Below, piece by piece: positions 11,189-22,723 of a DNA stretch of 64,000 nucleotides. Below the pieces are notes generated by a model. That model saw nothing but the letters and a program-made list of their open reading frames with translations, ran no database searches and was not told the origin of the DNA. Numbering within the stretch: position 1 is the stretch's first letter; each line of letters starts with the position of its first letter. Origin of the DNA: Candidatus Tisiphia endosymbiont of Dioctria linearis (GTDB lineage Bacteria > Pseudomonadota > Alphaproteobacteria > Rickettsiales > Rickettsiaceae); assembly GCF_964026545.1 (NCBI RefSeq), contig NZ_OZ032156.1:1054001-1118000 (forward strand), read 5' to 3'. A program made the translations under genes and the position numbers.

Positions 11189-11352
11189 AACCCCTCCTAT
11201 TTGTACAACTAACCTGATTAGTTTGTACAGTATTTTTACATTGACACAAAAGCTTTTCTTCTAATATTATTTAAAATTAAGTCTCGTATCGTATAAAAAA
11301 ATTGAACATAGCGTATAATTACTTTGAAATTAATTGAAAACTTTTCTTTTAT

Positions 11353-11382
11353 CCCTTGAACTGTTACAAAACCAAGCATATA
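11353..11382 (+). promoter_or_regulatory. Possible sigma-32 (RpoH) promoter of groESL
   Basis: CCCTTGAA (11353-11360) followed about 13 bases later by AAGCATATA resembles the heat-shock promoter consensus (CTTGAA and CCCCATNTA). It lies about 45 bases before groES. No CIRCE operator is visible in the 11189-11412 gap, which supports RpoH-type control. The match of the -10 box is partial. Confidence 0.45.
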
Positions 11383-11424
11383 TAGAATACACAATGTGTA
11401 AGTATTAATTTTATGGAGGTAAGA

Positions 11425-11712
11425 ATGTCTTTTAGACCGTTGCATGATAGAATTGCGGTAAAACCAATTCAACAAGAAGAAAAAACACTCGGGGGAATCT
11501 TTATCCCTGATACAGCTAAGGAAAAGCCTATGCAGGGGGAAGTAATAGCTGTAGGAAAAGGAGTGAGAGGGGAGAATGGTACTATCCACTCATTAGAAGT
11601 TAAAGTAGGCGATAAAGTACTATATGGCAAATGGGCTGGTACTGAAGTTAAAGTTGATGGTTTAGATCTGATAATCATGAAAGAAAGTGATGTCATGGGC
11701 ATAATTAGTTAA
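11425..11712 (+). CDS. groES: Co-chaperonin GroES
   Basis: The 10-kDa lid of the GroEL-GroES folding chamber. It begins [13 protein letters not shown], has the mobile-loop sequence [19 protein letters not shown], and ends [10 protein letters not shown] chose the ATG at 11425 (95 residues) and not the one at 11413 because the Shine-Dalgarno sequence ggaggt lies between them and would be inside the longer frame. The gene is 52 bases upstream of groEL in the usual operon. Confidence 0.96.
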   Translation: MSFRPLHDRIAVKPIQQEEKTLGGIFIPDTAKEKPMQGEVIAVGKGVRGENGTIHSLEVKVGDKVLYGKWAGTEVKVDGLDLIIMKESDVMGIIS

Positions 11713-11752
11713 TAATTTATCTAAATTATTATAAGAATTATTTAATTTGTAA

Positions 11753-13420
<1,668 letters not shown>

Positions 13421-13456
13421 TACCACTAGGAGACTGCCTACGAATAAGCTTTATTA

Positions 13457-13485
13457 GCCACCCCTGCTTTTTCTTGCAGGGGTGG
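13457..13485 (+). terminator. Rho-independent-type terminator of groESL
   Basis: A perfect 11-bp GC-rich stem gccacccctgc (13457-13467) and gcaggggtggc (13475-13485) with a T-rich loop, followed by a short atgtttt tract. It stands 36 bases after the groEL stop. Confidence 0.85.
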
Positions 13486-13534
13486 CATGTTTTAATAGTA
13501 AAAGTTAGGCAAGACAAAAGGAGATAATCAACAA

Positions 13535-14294
13535 GGCAGTATATGTTGCGTTAAGAATTGACTATATCTGGGCAATTCTTTTATTTTCCTAAGTCTGCCA
13601 AAAAGCCTTTCAATAATATGTCGTTTGCGGTAAATTTTGGTATCATAAAAATCCTTTGGTGTTAAATTGGAGTTATTAGGCAAATAAACTCCTTTATATG
13701 GAATAACGGGAATAGCATTTTTGATTTAATAAAATCTCTAATATTGCCGTTATAGTATCCCTTGTCCGCAACAACAAAGTCAATTTCTTCCCAAGGTCAG
13801 TCTTGCCATAATTGCTCAACCGTTTTGCAATCCTGCCTTTGAGCGGGAAATAATTGGCAGTTAATACAACCATTACTGGTAATTGCTAAATGGATTGTAG
13901 TACCTATTCCCTTCCTACCCCTCCCTGTCGATTGTAAACCTTTATTTTTTTAAAGCACCTACTCCAGTCGATGTAATGGTACAATTGAGCCATCAACGAA
14001 TACTATATCCATTAACAACTGTTTAACACTTTGAAGGTGGTACAACAAGTGCCAAAAGAATCCATTCTCACTCCATCTTTTGTATCTTGTATAGATTGTG
14101 TGCCAATTTCCATATTCTGATGAAAGGTCACGCCAGGGTACTCCTGTCCTCAGTACATACAGAACGCCACAAAAAAATTTATAATGACTCACTTTCGTTG
14201 GCGTCCTGGTTTCTTGAGTTCTCTTTTTATTATTGGCTCTATCAATTCTTTAAATTTGCTTTCACTAATTGGGTATTTCCTTATTTCCTCCATA
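13535..14294 (-). pseudogene. Broken IS5-family transposase
   Basis: Minus-strand fragments together make one IS5-type transposase. The N-terminus begins MEEIRKYPISESKFKELIEP (from 14294) and stops near 14195 through a frameshift. The next piece contains YVLRTGVPWRDLSSEYGNW and FVDGSIV (first catalytic Asp). The last pieces contain IDFVVADKGYYNG (second Asp) and RKRHIIERLFGRLRKIKELP (catalytic Glu). At least two frame changes and stops separate them, so the gene is dead. It opens the accessory island after groEL. Confidence 0.85.
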
Positions 14295-14492
14295 TTTGAA
14301 CCTAATTAAACTTTCTTTATTGCTCAATTATTCTTACCATACCTTTATCTTTATATCAAATTATTTTGTTAACAGTGCCATATCTTATTGTGCATAATTA
14401 TTTTGCCTATTTTTCTTCTACTTGTAAATTGTAAATAATTTTATAAAAAATTCGCATAAGATTACAAGGCAGAATTTACAATATCAGAACCT

Positions 14493-16766
14493 TTACAATA
14501 ACTTACTAACTATCCGATTTATTTTTTCAAAATTATCACTGCTTTCTTGCAGTTGCTTAATTAAACCTTTTTCAAGATTCTTGACCTCTTTTATATCTTT
14601 ATCATTAAGTTTGGGTATTTTAATACGAATAAGCTCACTAAATGGCAGACTTGCTCTAGCTGAAGAAAGCGAGTAATTCATTATAACCTTAAGAAATCTT
14701 GGTTGTTTCAAAATTGATACAATATAAAATGGACTATAGTTTGCATTTTTACATCTCACAACAACGTATGCTGGGCTTGCAAATGCCCCATCTAGATGTG
14801 GAGGGACAACCCCAATACTACCTATATTAATTCTATATGGATTATACACTATATCACCGATTTTTACAGGCTTATATTTTTGGGTAGCTTCATGACCCCG
14901 CATTATATCGCCAAGAAATATACCATTTTGTGAGACTTCAATGATTTTGTATTCTAAGTCTGAGTTTTTTAAAGGATCGATGCGATCTGTAATTTCTTCA
15001 ATTAAGTTGTCATTTAGTTGTATCAATTCGCCCTTAACTTGTGGTATATCTTCCATATAGTAAAAAGGTCTTAAATTCCAATTGCCACTTTGCTTTATTA
15101 TTTCTCTATCTACAGTATTAGCTTGTCCTTGAATTTGCGTTGGCTCATCTATTTCGCTAAGAAGCTTTTTGATATCACTATACCCTTCTATAGGTTTACG
15201 TCCAGTATTTAACTCAAAACCATCATTATTGACAATAAAAAAATATGCTTTTTTAAATTGTCCACCTTTTTGAAAATATATAATATTTGTTTTAGTTGGC
15301 GTGTATGGCATAAAAACACCCCTTGGTAGTGAAATGACAGAAAATTTTTGGGTGTTTTTGGCAATCATTTCACGAGTTTTACCTATTGCCCCATCTTCAT
15401 ACAAAAAACTTTCTGGTACCACTACAGCTGCTCTGCCATTTGGTTTTAGAGACTCATAAATATGTTGCATGCAAATGGCATCGGCATTCTTTGTTGGTAT
15501 TGAGTAAAACGAACCATATTCTGTTTCCTGTGAGTAAGGAATATTAGATAATACAATATTATATTTTTCCTTTACTGGCTTTTCGAGACTATCCATTTGC
15601 TCTATGTTGCTATGTCCATCGCCAAATAGAATCATATTCATTTTGGCTACCCTTGTTGTTGAAGTTAACTCTCTTCCATGTAATGCCTTCTTTCTAATCC
15701 ATTCAAGTATTTCATTATTTGTTGTATCTGCCCGAGATGATAAATATTTAAAAGATTCCAACAAAAAGCCACCAGTCCCACAAAATGGATCGTAAATTGT
15801 TTCGCCATATTGTGGTTTTATTATATTGACCATGCTACGTACAATGTGTCTTGGGGTAAAATATTCGCCTAAGTCTTTATTGCCATTTGTGACAGTTTTT
15901 AGGAAATATTCAAAAGCATCTCCCTTAATATCTGTATCTGTAGATGTTAAATTAATTGGATCAATCAAATCTATAATATATCTCAATGTTGTAGCTTTTT
16001 TAATGGTAAAGGGGGAGATGAAAATACTACCATATAGCTCACGTAATTTCTTCCACACTGAATCTGAAATAAAATCTAATAAAGCCTGATTATCATTGTA
16101 ATATTTGTTAATAAAATTTTTCCATAAAAACCGATCTTCCAGTCTTCTTATTCCTTTAACATGGTCAGTAAGGGTTTCATATTCATCTATCAATTTTAGA
16201 AAAAGGATTTCCGAAAAAGCTGAAAATCTTTCGTAACCATCTCTTAGCCCCTCTTTTCTCAATAAATTGTTTACTGATTTAAAAGTATCCATTAACTCAT
16301 CGCGAGTAAAATTTATCCCTTTTGGTGTTGATAGAATTTCTGCTCCTTCATTTATAAATCGTAATGAAGTAAATTGATCCACAAAATCCTGTAATTCTTC
16401 TCCATCAATCTTTAAAGGTCTACTCTGTAGTGTATGTCTTGCAAGAACGAAAGTCTCGTTAAAGACAAAAACTAAAGGAATCTGTAAAGGTTTAGCATAT
16501 TTTTCTATAGCTTGATTCATACCTTTATCCAAATATTCTCCCGGTTTTTTTGCTTCAATAACTGCAATTGGTATATCTGTTCCAGATTCATACAAGATAT
16601 AATCAGGCTTATTTCCCATTAGCCTAGTATTCTGCATTTCAGTTTTTGCCTGTTCTTGAAAGACATTACATAGCGGATTATTTTGATCTAATATCCAGCC
16701 AAGATTTTGTAGTCTTGTATTAATTTTGTTTCTAGTGTGAGCTTCAAGTGGAAAACGTATTGTCAT
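14493..16766 (-). CDS. Single-chain restriction-modification enzyme (type IIG-like: nuclease + N6-methylase + specificity)
   Basis: A 757-residue fusion. Residues 1-110 hold a PD-(D/E)XK nuclease domain of the HsdR N-terminal type (Asp55 in PDYIL, then Glu71 and Lys73 in IEAKKPG). Residues about 170-540 are an N6-adenine methylase of the HsdM type, with the SAM loop DPFCGTGGF (326-334) and a catalytic motif NIPY (about 407) in place of the usual NPPY/F. The last 220 residues resemble one HsdS target-recognition domain (GNWNLRPF, YNPYRINIGSIGVV). No helicase or separate R, M or S gene is nearby. The predicted role is defence or DNA modification. The frame is complete within an island of otherwise broken mobile genes. 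Confidence 0.85.
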   Translation of the reverse strand: MTIRFPLEAHTRNKINTRLQNLGWILDQNNPLCNVFQEQAKTEMQNTRLMGNKPDYILYESGTDIPIAVIEAKKPGEYLDKGMNQAIEKYAKPLQIPLVFVFNETFVLARHTLQSRPLKIDGEELQDFVDQFTSLRFINEGAEILSTPKGINFTRDELMDTFKSVNNLLRKEGLRDGYERFSAFSEILFLKLIDEYETLTDHVKGIRRLEDRFLWKNFINKYYNDNQALLDFISDSVWKKLRELYGSIFISPFTIKKATTLRYIIDLIDPINLTSTDTDIKGDAFEYFLKTVTNGNKDLGEYFTPRHIVRSMVNIIKPQYGETIYDPFCGTGGFLLESFKYLSSRADTTNNEILEWIRKKALHGRELTSTTRVAKMNMILFGDGHSNIEQMDSLEKPVKEKYNIVLSNIPYSQETEYGSFYSIPTKNADAICMQHIYESLKPNGRAAVVVPESFLYEDGAIGKTREMIAKNTQKFSVISLPRGVFMPYTPTKTNIIYFQKGGQFKKAYFFIVNNDGFELNTGRKPIEGYSDIKKLLSEIDEPTQIQGQANTVDREIIKQSGNWNLRPFYYMEDIPQVKGELIQLNDNLIEEITDRIDPLKNSDLEYKIIEVSQNGIFLGDIMRGHEATQKYKPVKIGDIVYNPYRINIGSIGVVPPHLDGAFASPAYVVVRCKNANYSPFYIVSILKQPRFLKVIMNYSLSSARASLPFSELIRIKIPKLNDKDIKEVKNLEKGLIKQLQESSDNFEKINRIVSKLL

Positions 16767-16958
16767 ATTATTTAACGCAAATTGCCAATTAATGTAAGTG
16801 GTAGAAGGTGGGCGACAACTAAAATTACTGAAGAAATGATAGCCAAGTGGAATGATAAAGCAACATTAATTTACAGAATTCATATTGCTTTATCCTTGGT
16901 GAAGTAATCTCATATATTAAAAGCTTAGCAAAAATTGCCCAAGGTTTTCATAGGAGCG

Positions 16959-17370
16959 TATGGATAGGCTAACAGATTTATTTTTGGATGGCAATATTAC
17001 AAAAGCAGAACATGAAGAAAAACGTGAAGATATTGCCAGAGAAATAGCAAGTCACGACAATGCCGATGATAAATTTTCATAATGCCTGATCAACTTAATA
17101 GAACTGCCTTCCGGAGCGGCAGAAGCCTTCAAAGGTTCCACTGCCGAAGGAAAACGTAAATTGATAAATTTAGTATTTGCTAACCTGGAAATAAAAGGCG
17201 GGAAGCTAGACTTTAAGCTACGTCCACCGTTTGATATGTTCGTAAAATGTACCAAAATCGAAGAATGGTACACCCTAGTGTCTGATTTCCGAACCTTGAC
17301 AGAGTTAAAAATGGCTACCATTCAATGTTTTTCATCCCTATCACTTTTACCCAATAGCAATTATGTATAA
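16959..17370 (+). pseudogene. Serine site-specific recombinase, C-terminal remnant 1
   Basis: From 16959 a frame reads MDRLTDLFLDGNITKAEHEEK, typical of the coiled-coil region of large serine recombinases, and ends with a stop near 17080. After a frame change the frame resumes with SGAAEAFKGSTAEGKRKLI, NLVFANLEIKGGKLDFKL and RPPFDMFVKC, the conserved C-terminal end of these enzymes. The catalytic N-terminal resolvase domain is absent. This is a remnant of an integrated element next to tRNA-Ser. A coding-like stretch at 16793-16958 could not be assigned. Confidence 0.8.
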
Positions 17371-17555
17371 CGTAAACCGTCTCACATTTTTATTACAAAA
17401 TACTATACTAATTTTAAAGGTTTTGTTTGTTTTGAATTTTCTCTACTAATTTATACTCTAAATTAATGGTGGATCAATTTAATGGCTTTTTGTGGTAAAG
17501 AAGTGGCACTACAGTATCAGATTGATGTAATTTCTTAAATTTACTGGCAGATACA

Positions 17556-17733
17556 ATGCTGATGACTCTAGCCTCTGAAACGTATAAAACTTTTCAGGGT
17601 TCTGAAATACCCCAAAAACGCAAAATGATAAAATTCGTATTTCAGACCCTTGAACTGAATGGCAAAAAACTTGAGACCTCTCTACGTTTCCCGTTCGATA
17701 TTTTTGAAAAAACGACAACTCGTACGGAAGTGG
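17556..17733 (+). pseudogene. Serine site-specific recombinase, C-terminal remnant 2
   Basis: A second, diverged copy of the same C-terminal end (QKRKMIKFVFQTLELNGKKL, then LRFPFDIFEK) stops being homologous just before tRNA-Ser. The open frame runs on into the antisense of the tRNA until 17780, but that part is not recombinase sequence. It differs enough from remnant 1 to represent another element. Confidence 0.75.
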
Positions 17734-17820
17734 CGGATAGGGTGGGATTCGAACCCACGGTACGGTTGCCCGCACGCTAGTTTTCAAGACTAGATCCTTA
17801 AACCACTCGGACACCTATCC
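17731..17820 (-). tRNA. tRNA-Ser(UGA)
   Basis: A 90-base class II tRNA on the minus strand. Acceptor stem GGATAGG/CCTATCC, encoded CCA at 17733-17731, anticodon loop CTTGAAA with anticodon TGA, a long variable arm and T-arm GGTTCGAATCC. Serine-recombinase remnants end at its 3' side, which makes it a likely integration site. Confidence 0.95.
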
Positions 17821-18066
17821 AAGGTAATACATATCAGATAAACTGAATAAGTTCAAGTATAAATATTTGTATAATATAATTCGAGATAAGTTAAATTAGA
17901 CTTCCTGCAAAGAAATATCAACATTCTAATTTAATCAGTTAACGATTTTGCTATTAGACAATATAAATTATTGTAAGAAAACTTGAATATTTTTTAACTG
18001 ACGTTTATACTGCCCCCATCATGCATTTATAATACTATTCCCATCATTTTGTAAAAAGAAGTAACT

Positions 18067-19095
18067 ATGATAAATCCACGTTTTTATAAGAAATCTACCT
18101 CTTATAAATTATCGGAAATTATAAAGTTAATAGACGCTGAAATATTATACTCCAGTGACTTGCTAATCCATGATATTAAGTCGTTAGAAGAGGCTGATGT
18201 TGGTGATATAAGTTTTTTAAGTAATAGCAAATATATTGCTCAATTCCAAAACACTAAAGCTTCATGTTGCATAGTTCCGGAGAATTTTTCACAAGAATCT
18301 AATAATCGAACAGTTTTATTAAAAGTAAAGAATCCGTATTTCTTTTATGCAAAATTAGTGGATTTGTTCTATAGTAAAGCAAAGACTTATCCTAACAAAA
18401 TTATGCAATCTGCCTATATTTCGGATTCTGCCACTATAGGAAATAATTGTTATATAGGACATAATGTTGTTATTGAAGATCATGTTGTAATAGGTGATAA
18501 TTGCGTTATAGAATCTGGGACGAGTATAGATTATGGAGTGGTAATAGGTAATAGAGCATTAATATACTCAAATGTTTCAATAAGTTACAGCATAATAGGT
18601 GATGATGTGGTAATATTATCTGGAGCAAGAATTGGACAAGATGGTTTCGGTTTTGCAACAGATAAAGGGGTTCACAAGAAAATTTTCCATACTGGTATAG
18701 TTAAAATAGGTAATAATGTTGAAATAGGTAGTAATACTACTATTGATAGAGGATCAATGAATGATACAGTAATAGAAGATTTATGTAGAATAGATAACTT
18801 AGTGCAGATAGGACATAATGCTATAATAGGAAGGGGGTCGATTATTGTCGCACAGGTCGGTATATCAGGTAGTACTACAATAGGAGCATATTGTGCTCTT
18901 GGAGGGCAAGCAGGACTAGCCGGACATATAGTACTAGGTGATAAAGTTCAAGTAGCAGCAAAAGCTGGGGTGATAAAAGATGTTGAACCAGGAGTAACAG
19001 TTAGTGGGTTTCCTGCCGTACCGATTAGGGACTGGCATAGACAATCAATAATTATAAAACAGCTTATAAAGAAACGGAATATAGATGAAAATTAA
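18067..19095 (+). CDS. lpxD: UDP-3-O-(3-hydroxyacyl)glucosamine N-acyltransferase
   Basis: Third enzyme of lipid A synthesis; it adds a 3-hydroxyacyl chain from acyl-ACP to UDP-3-O-acylglucosamine in the cytoplasm. The N-terminal uridine-binding domain ([17 protein letters not shown]) is followed by a left-handed beta-helix of hexapeptide repeats (about 105-310) and the catalytic-region motif IGQDGFGFA. The 342 residues are normal. Its 3' end overlaps fabZ by 11 bases, starting the lpxD-fabZ-lpxA-lpxI operon. Confidence 0.97.
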   Translation: MINPRFYKKSTSYKLSEIIKLIDAEILYSSDLLIHDIKSLEEADVGDISFLSNSKYIAQFQNTKASCCIVPENFSQESNNRTVLLKVKNPYFFYAKLVDLFYSKAKTYPNKIMQSAYISDSATIGNNCYIGHNVVIEDHVVIGDNCVIESGTSIDYGVVIGNRALIYSNVSISYSIIGDDVVILSGARIGQDGFGFATDKGVHKKIFHTGIVKIGNNVEIGSNTTIDRGSMNDTVIEDLCRIDNLVQIGHNAIIGRGSIIVAQVGISGSTTIGAYCALGGQAGLAGHIVLGDKVQVAAKAGVIKDVEPGVTVSGFPAVPIRDWHRQSIIIKQLIKKRNIDEN

Positions 19096-19522
19096 TATTA
19101 TAGAAATAATGGAAATGTTGCCTCATCGCTATCCATTTTTATTAATAGATAAGGTGTTAGAATTTAAGCTTAATGAATCAATTGTTGGTATCAAAAATGT
19201 TACTTTTAATGAACCACAATTTACTGGTCATTTTCCAACAAGACCAGTAATGCCCGGTGTGTTAATTGTTGAGGCTATGGCTCAGCTTTCTGCTATTTTA
19301 GTAGCAAAATCAATGGATTTTACAAAAGATAAGGAGATATTCTTTATGTCTATTGAAGAGGCAAAATTTCGTAAAATTGTTGAACCAGGCGATACATTAC
19401 ATATTTATGCTAAAATAGAACAAAATAGAGGTTCTGTTTGGAAATTTTCAAGTAATGCTAAAGTTGATGATCAGATAGTTGCAGAGAGCAAATTTACTGC
19501 AATGTTTAAAAATAGGAATTAA
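19085..19522 (+). CDS. fabZ: 3-hydroxyacyl-[acyl-carrier-protein] dehydratase
   Basis: Hot-dog-fold dehydratase of fatty-acid elongation that removes water from 3-hydroxyacyl-ACP. The conserved start [16 protein letters not shown] and the active-site motif [20 protein letters not shown] (catalytic His and Glu) are present. The 145 residues are full length. It overlaps lpxD by 11 bases and lpxA by one base, indicating translational coupling. The placement balances 3-hydroxyacyl-ACP use between lipid A and phospholipid synthesis. Confidence 0.97.
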   Translation: MKINIIEIMEMLPHRYPFLLIDKVLEFKLNESIVGIKNVTFNEPQFTGHFPTRPVMPGVLIVEAMAQLSAILVAKSMDFTKDKEIFFMSIEEAKFRKIVEPGDTLHIYAKIEQNRGSVWKFSSNAKVDDQIVAESKFTAMFKNRN

Positions 19523-20343
19523 TGATGATTTTACCAGCTATACATGCAACTGCCATAGTAGATCCAAGGGCTTCAATTGGTAAAAATGTCAGAATAGGTC
19601 CTTTTTGTACTATTGGACCAGAGGTGGTTTTAGCAGATAATATTGAGCTAAAATCACATGTAGTTATAGAGGGGAAAACAAAAATTGGTGCTAATACAGT
19701 TATATATCCATTTGCTTCTATTGGTCAGTTTCCTCAAATAGTTAAGTATGAGGGAGAAAAATCAGAGGTTATCATAGGTAGTAATAATACTATTAGAGAA
19801 TATGTAACTATTCAAGCTGGTAGTAAAGGTGGTGGTATGGTTACTTCTGTAGGTAATAATGGTTTATTTATGGTTGGAGTACATATAGCCCATGATTGTA
19901 CTGTAGGAAATAATGTAATTTTTGCAAATTATGCTAGCCTAGCTGGTCACGTTAAAGTTGGTGATTATGCTATTATAGGAGGGCTTTCTGCTGTTCAGCA
20001 GTTCGTACGTATAGGGCAACATGCGATGATAGGTGGTGGGTCTGCAGTGGTAAGAGATTTGATTCCATTTGGATTAGCTACAAGTGAAAGGGCAGTTCTT
20101 GAAGGTGTAAACTTAGTTGGGATGAAAAGACGTGGCTTTGATAGTCAGGAAACACTTGATACTATAAAAGCTGTAGATGAGCTTTTTATTAGCGAAGGTA
20201 TTTTTACTGATAGGATTGAGAAAGTTTTAAAACGATATAAAGGCAATTCTATTGTAGAACAAATTATTTCCTTTGTAAAACAGGATAGTACCAGAGTATT
20301 TTGTCAGCCAAGACAAGTTGATCAAGATAGGGCAAACAGTTAA
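19522..20343 (+). CDS. lpxA: UDP-N-acetylglucosamine acyltransferase
   Basis: First enzyme of lipid A synthesis, transferring a 3-hydroxyacyl chain from ACP to the 3-OH of UDP-GlcNAc. It starts ILPAIHATAIVDPRASIGKN and consists of left-handed beta-helix hexapeptide repeats to about residue 185. The catalytic histidine lies in VGVHIAHDCTVGNN, and a helical C-terminal domain (MKRRGFDSQETLDTI) follows. The 273 residues are normal. Two adjacent ATGs (19522, 19525) are possible starts. Confidence 0.97.
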   Translation: MMILPAIHATAIVDPRASIGKNVRIGPFCTIGPEVVLADNIELKSHVVIEGKTKIGANTVIYPFASIGQFPQIVKYEGEKSEVIIGSNNTIREYVTIQAGSKGGGMVTSVGNNGLFMVGVHIAHDCTVGNNVIFANYASLAGHVKVGDYAIIGGLSAVQQFVRIGQHAMIGGGSAVVRDLIPFGLATSERAVLEGVNLVGMKRRGFDSQETLDTIKAVDELFISEGIFTDRIEKVLKRYKGNSIVEQIISFVKQDSTRVFCQPRQVDQDRANS

Positions 20344-20344
20344 A

Positions 20345-21340
20345 ATGTTACAAATATACTCTTCTACTTTCAAGAATTGGCTTCACAAAATTTGGTGGTA
20401 TTTACGTACTCACATACAAAGAGTACGATATGCTTGCTTCCTCCTTGTTTTTCGTTCTCATCCTACAAATCCTCTAACTATAAAAAATGTACTTGACCAA
20501 AATTTGCCCCTAGCTTTACATTCTAATTTGTCTAACCCTGTGAGTATAGTTGGAATTATAGCAGGAAATGGTTCATTGCCAATCTCACTGGTTGAGAGTT
20601 TTATTAAACAAGGAGGACAATGTTATATCGCAGCCTTAGAAGGAGAAGCGGATCCGATATTGTATAAGAATCTTACCCACCAATTTTTTAAAATCGGTAT
20701 GGTTAGACCAATAATTGAATATTTTCGTAAGTATGATGTAAAAAATATAATTCTTGCTGGTGGTGTAAAGCGTCCTAATTTGAGATCAATTAAAGTAGAT
20801 TTAATGGGATCAAGGCTACTTGCTCGCATATTGAAACAAAAATTTTTAGGAGATGATAAACTTCTTAGTGTAGTAACAGATTTTCTAGAAGAGAAGGGAT
20901 TTCAAGTAGTGTCTAGTTATGAAATATTGAGTGCAAAGAAGGATGTTATGACCATAATTGTTCCATCAGCAACAGATAATACAGATATTGAGTTAGGAAT
21001 GAAGCTATTGGATAGTATAGGACATCTTGATGTAGGACAATCAGTAATTGTTGATAATGGATATATTATAGGTATTGAAGCAGCGGAGGGTACAGATAAT
21101 CTAATAAAAAGATGTTCATATTTACGTAAGAATTCTACAGGGGGGGTACTTATTAAAATGATGAAGAAGGGACAAGATACTAGAATTGATATACCTACAA
21201 TAGGACCAGAAACAATAAAGAATTTAGCTAATTATGGTTATAAAGGGGTAGCAATACAGAAAGAAAAAGTGATGGTTATTGAGCTAGAAAGAACTATCGA
21301 GCTAGCTAATAAATGTAGGCTTTTTATTATAGAAAAATAA
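20345..21340 (+). CDS. lpxI: UDP-2,3-diacylglucosamine pyrophosphatase LpxI
   Basis: LpxI (DUF1009) hydrolyses UDP-2,3-diacylglucosamine to lipid X, replacing LpxH in many alphaproteobacteria. The family N-terminus is VGIIAGNGSLPISLVESF, with LAGGVKRPNLRSIKVD further on and GQSVIVDNGYIIGIEAAEGTD toward the C-terminus. I placed the start at ATG 20345, just after the lpxA stop. This leaves an unusual extension of about 65 residues (Trp, Arg and Tyr rich) before the family fold. A GTG at 20540 would give a protein of normal length. Operon context supports the function. Confidence 0.88.
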   Translation: MLQIYSSTFKNWLHKIWWYLRTHIQRVRYACFLLVFRSHPTNPLTIKNVLDQNLPLALHSNLSNPVSIVGIIAGNGSLPISLVESFIKQGGQCYIAALEGEADPILYKNLTHQFFKIGMVRPIIEYFRKYDVKNIILAGGVKRPNLRSIKVDLMGSRLLARILKQKFLGDDKLLSVVTDFLEEKGFQVVSSYEILSAKKDVMTIIVPSATDNTDIELGMKLLDSIGHLDVGQSVIVDNGYIIGIEAAEGTDNLIKRCSYLRKNSTGGVLIKMMKKGQDTRIDIPTIGPETIKNLANYGYKGVAIQKEKVMVIELERTIELANKCRLFIIEK

Positions 21341-21353
21341 AATATTTATTAGA

Positions 21354-21929
21354 ATGATCTGTGTGGGAATTACTGGTAGTTATGCTTCAGGAAAAACTTT
21401 TGTCTTAAATTATTTAGCTGATTTAGGATTTATGACTTTTTCTGCTGACGAATATATTAAGAATCTCTACAAAGAGCTGTCAATACAAAATATAATTCTT
21501 AACTTACTGCCTGATCTAAAAATTTTTGATAAAAGAAAAATTGCAGAGCTAATCTATGCTAATGATTTATCAAGAAGCAAATTGCAAAATTTTATTCATC
21601 CATTTGTAGTGGAAAGTTTGTCTCTTTTTAAACGGCAAAATAATGATTCAGAAATTACATTTACTGAGATTCCATTACTTTTTGAAGCTGGATTTGATAA
21701 ATATTTTGATTTTTATGTTACAACATTCTGCTCAGAAGAATCTAGGTTAAAACGTGCAATGTCTAGAGAAGGGTTTAGTTTGACAACTTACAATAAAATA
21801 TCCCAAATTCAATTGTCACAACAAATTAAAATAGCAAAAGCAGATTTTGTTATTAATACTGATGTTAATATAGTAGATTTAGATAAACAAATAACTCAAC
21901 TAATACAAAAATTAAAATGTCGCAATTAA
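21354..21929 (+). CDS. coaE: Dephospho-CoA kinase
   Basis: Last enzyme of coenzyme A synthesis, phosphorylating the 3'-OH of dephospho-CoA. The P-loop is [14 protein letters not shown] (about 5-18) and the conserved acidic and helical motif is [16 protein letters not shown]. The 191 residues match the family. It overlaps dnaQ by 13 bases and follows lpxI by 13 bases, so the operon probably extends to here. Confidence 0.94.
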   Translation: MICVGITGSYASGKTFVLNYLADLGFMTFSADEYIKNLYKELSIQNIILNLLPDLKIFDKRKIAELIYANDLSRSKLQNFIHPFVVESLSLFKRQNNDSEITFTEIPLLFEAGFDKYFDFYVTTFCSEESRLKRAMSREGFSLTTYNKISQIQLSQQIKIAKADFVINTDVNIVDLDKQITQLIQKLKCRN

Positions 21930-22612
21930 GAGAAGTAATTTTAGATACTGAAACAACTGGCTTAGATCCCAAAAGTGGACATAGGATTGTTGAGATTGGG
22001 GCTATTGAAATGGTTAATAAAGTTCTAACCGGTAAGCACTTTCACTTTTATATTAATCCACAACGAGATATGCCGACAGAAGCTTATCGAATACATGGTA
22101 TATCAGGAGAGTTCTTAAAAGATAAACCACTTTTTGCAGAAATTGCCGAGGAGTTTTTAGCGTTTATTAGTAACAGCCAGCTTGTTATACATAATGCAAC
22201 ATTTGATATTAAGTTTATTAATTATGAGTTGTCTCTGCTCAAAAGGTCTGATACAGATTTTTTAGAACTTGCTAATACTATTGATACTCTTGCTTTGGCT
22301 CGGAAGATGTTTCCTGGAATGAAGGCTAATCTTGACTCATTATGTAAAAGATATAAAATTGATAATTCTTCGCGTAAGTTGCATGGAGCCCTTAAAGATG
22401 CGGCATTACTGGCAGAAGTTTATGTTGAGCTTACTGGAGGTAGGCAGATAAGTTTTAACATTAATAGTAAAAAGGTACAAAATACAGATGAGCTGTTGGT
22501 TAGAACTACTATGGCAAATAAAAATAATACTATAGTTATCAAACCAACTAAGGAAGAGTTACAAAAACATAAAGAATTTTTGTCAAAAATTCTTTCCCCT
22601 ATGTGGTTGTAG
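21917..22612 (+). CDS. dnaQ: DNA polymerase III subunit epsilon
   Basis: Proofreading 3'-5' exonuclease of the replicative polymerase. All DEDDh exonuclease motifs are seen: [10 protein letters not shown] (Asp9, Glu11), [10 protein letters not shown], and [14 protein letters not shown] with the catalytic His and last Asp. The 231 residues are normal, with a short C-terminal tail that would bind the alpha subunit. The coaE-dnaQ pairing is common in alphaproteobacteria. Confidence 0.96.
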   Translation: MSQLREVILDTETTGLDPKSGHRIVEIGAIEMVNKVLTGKHFHFYINPQRDMPTEAYRIHGISGEFLKDKPLFAEIAEEFLAFISNSQLVIHNATFDIKFINYELSLLKRSDTDFLELANTIDTLALARKMFPGMKANLDSLCKRYKIDNSSRKLHGALKDAALLAEVYVELTGGRQISFNINSKKVQNTDELLVRTTMANKNNTIVIKPTKEELQKHKEFLSKILSPMWL

Positions 22613-22723
22613 AATTATATAACATCAACTAAATTACTTGCAGGGGTTTAACTCCTTAAAAGTCCATCTGCAAGTTGTAGCAGAAAATAGCATGAGGTAA
22701 TTTAAATATAAGGTGAATAGGTG

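Noticed and set aside
11189..11412. CIRCE operator before groES
   Set aside because: No TTAGCACTC/GAGTGCTAA pair is found in the gap.
13959..14192. A 77-codon frame as a small transposase gene
   Set aside because: It is one piece of a longer broken IS5-type transposase, with the N-terminus and catalytic end in other frames.
17556..17780. A 74-codon open frame as an independent gene
   Set aside because: Its first part is the tail of a serine recombinase and its last part is antisense tRNA-Ser sequence, so it is a remnant plus read-through.
22636..22675. Hairpin acttgcag/ctgcaagt before the MFS gene as a riboswitch
   Set aside because: The 8-bp stem with a long loop matches no riboswitch class that I know, and could be chance.
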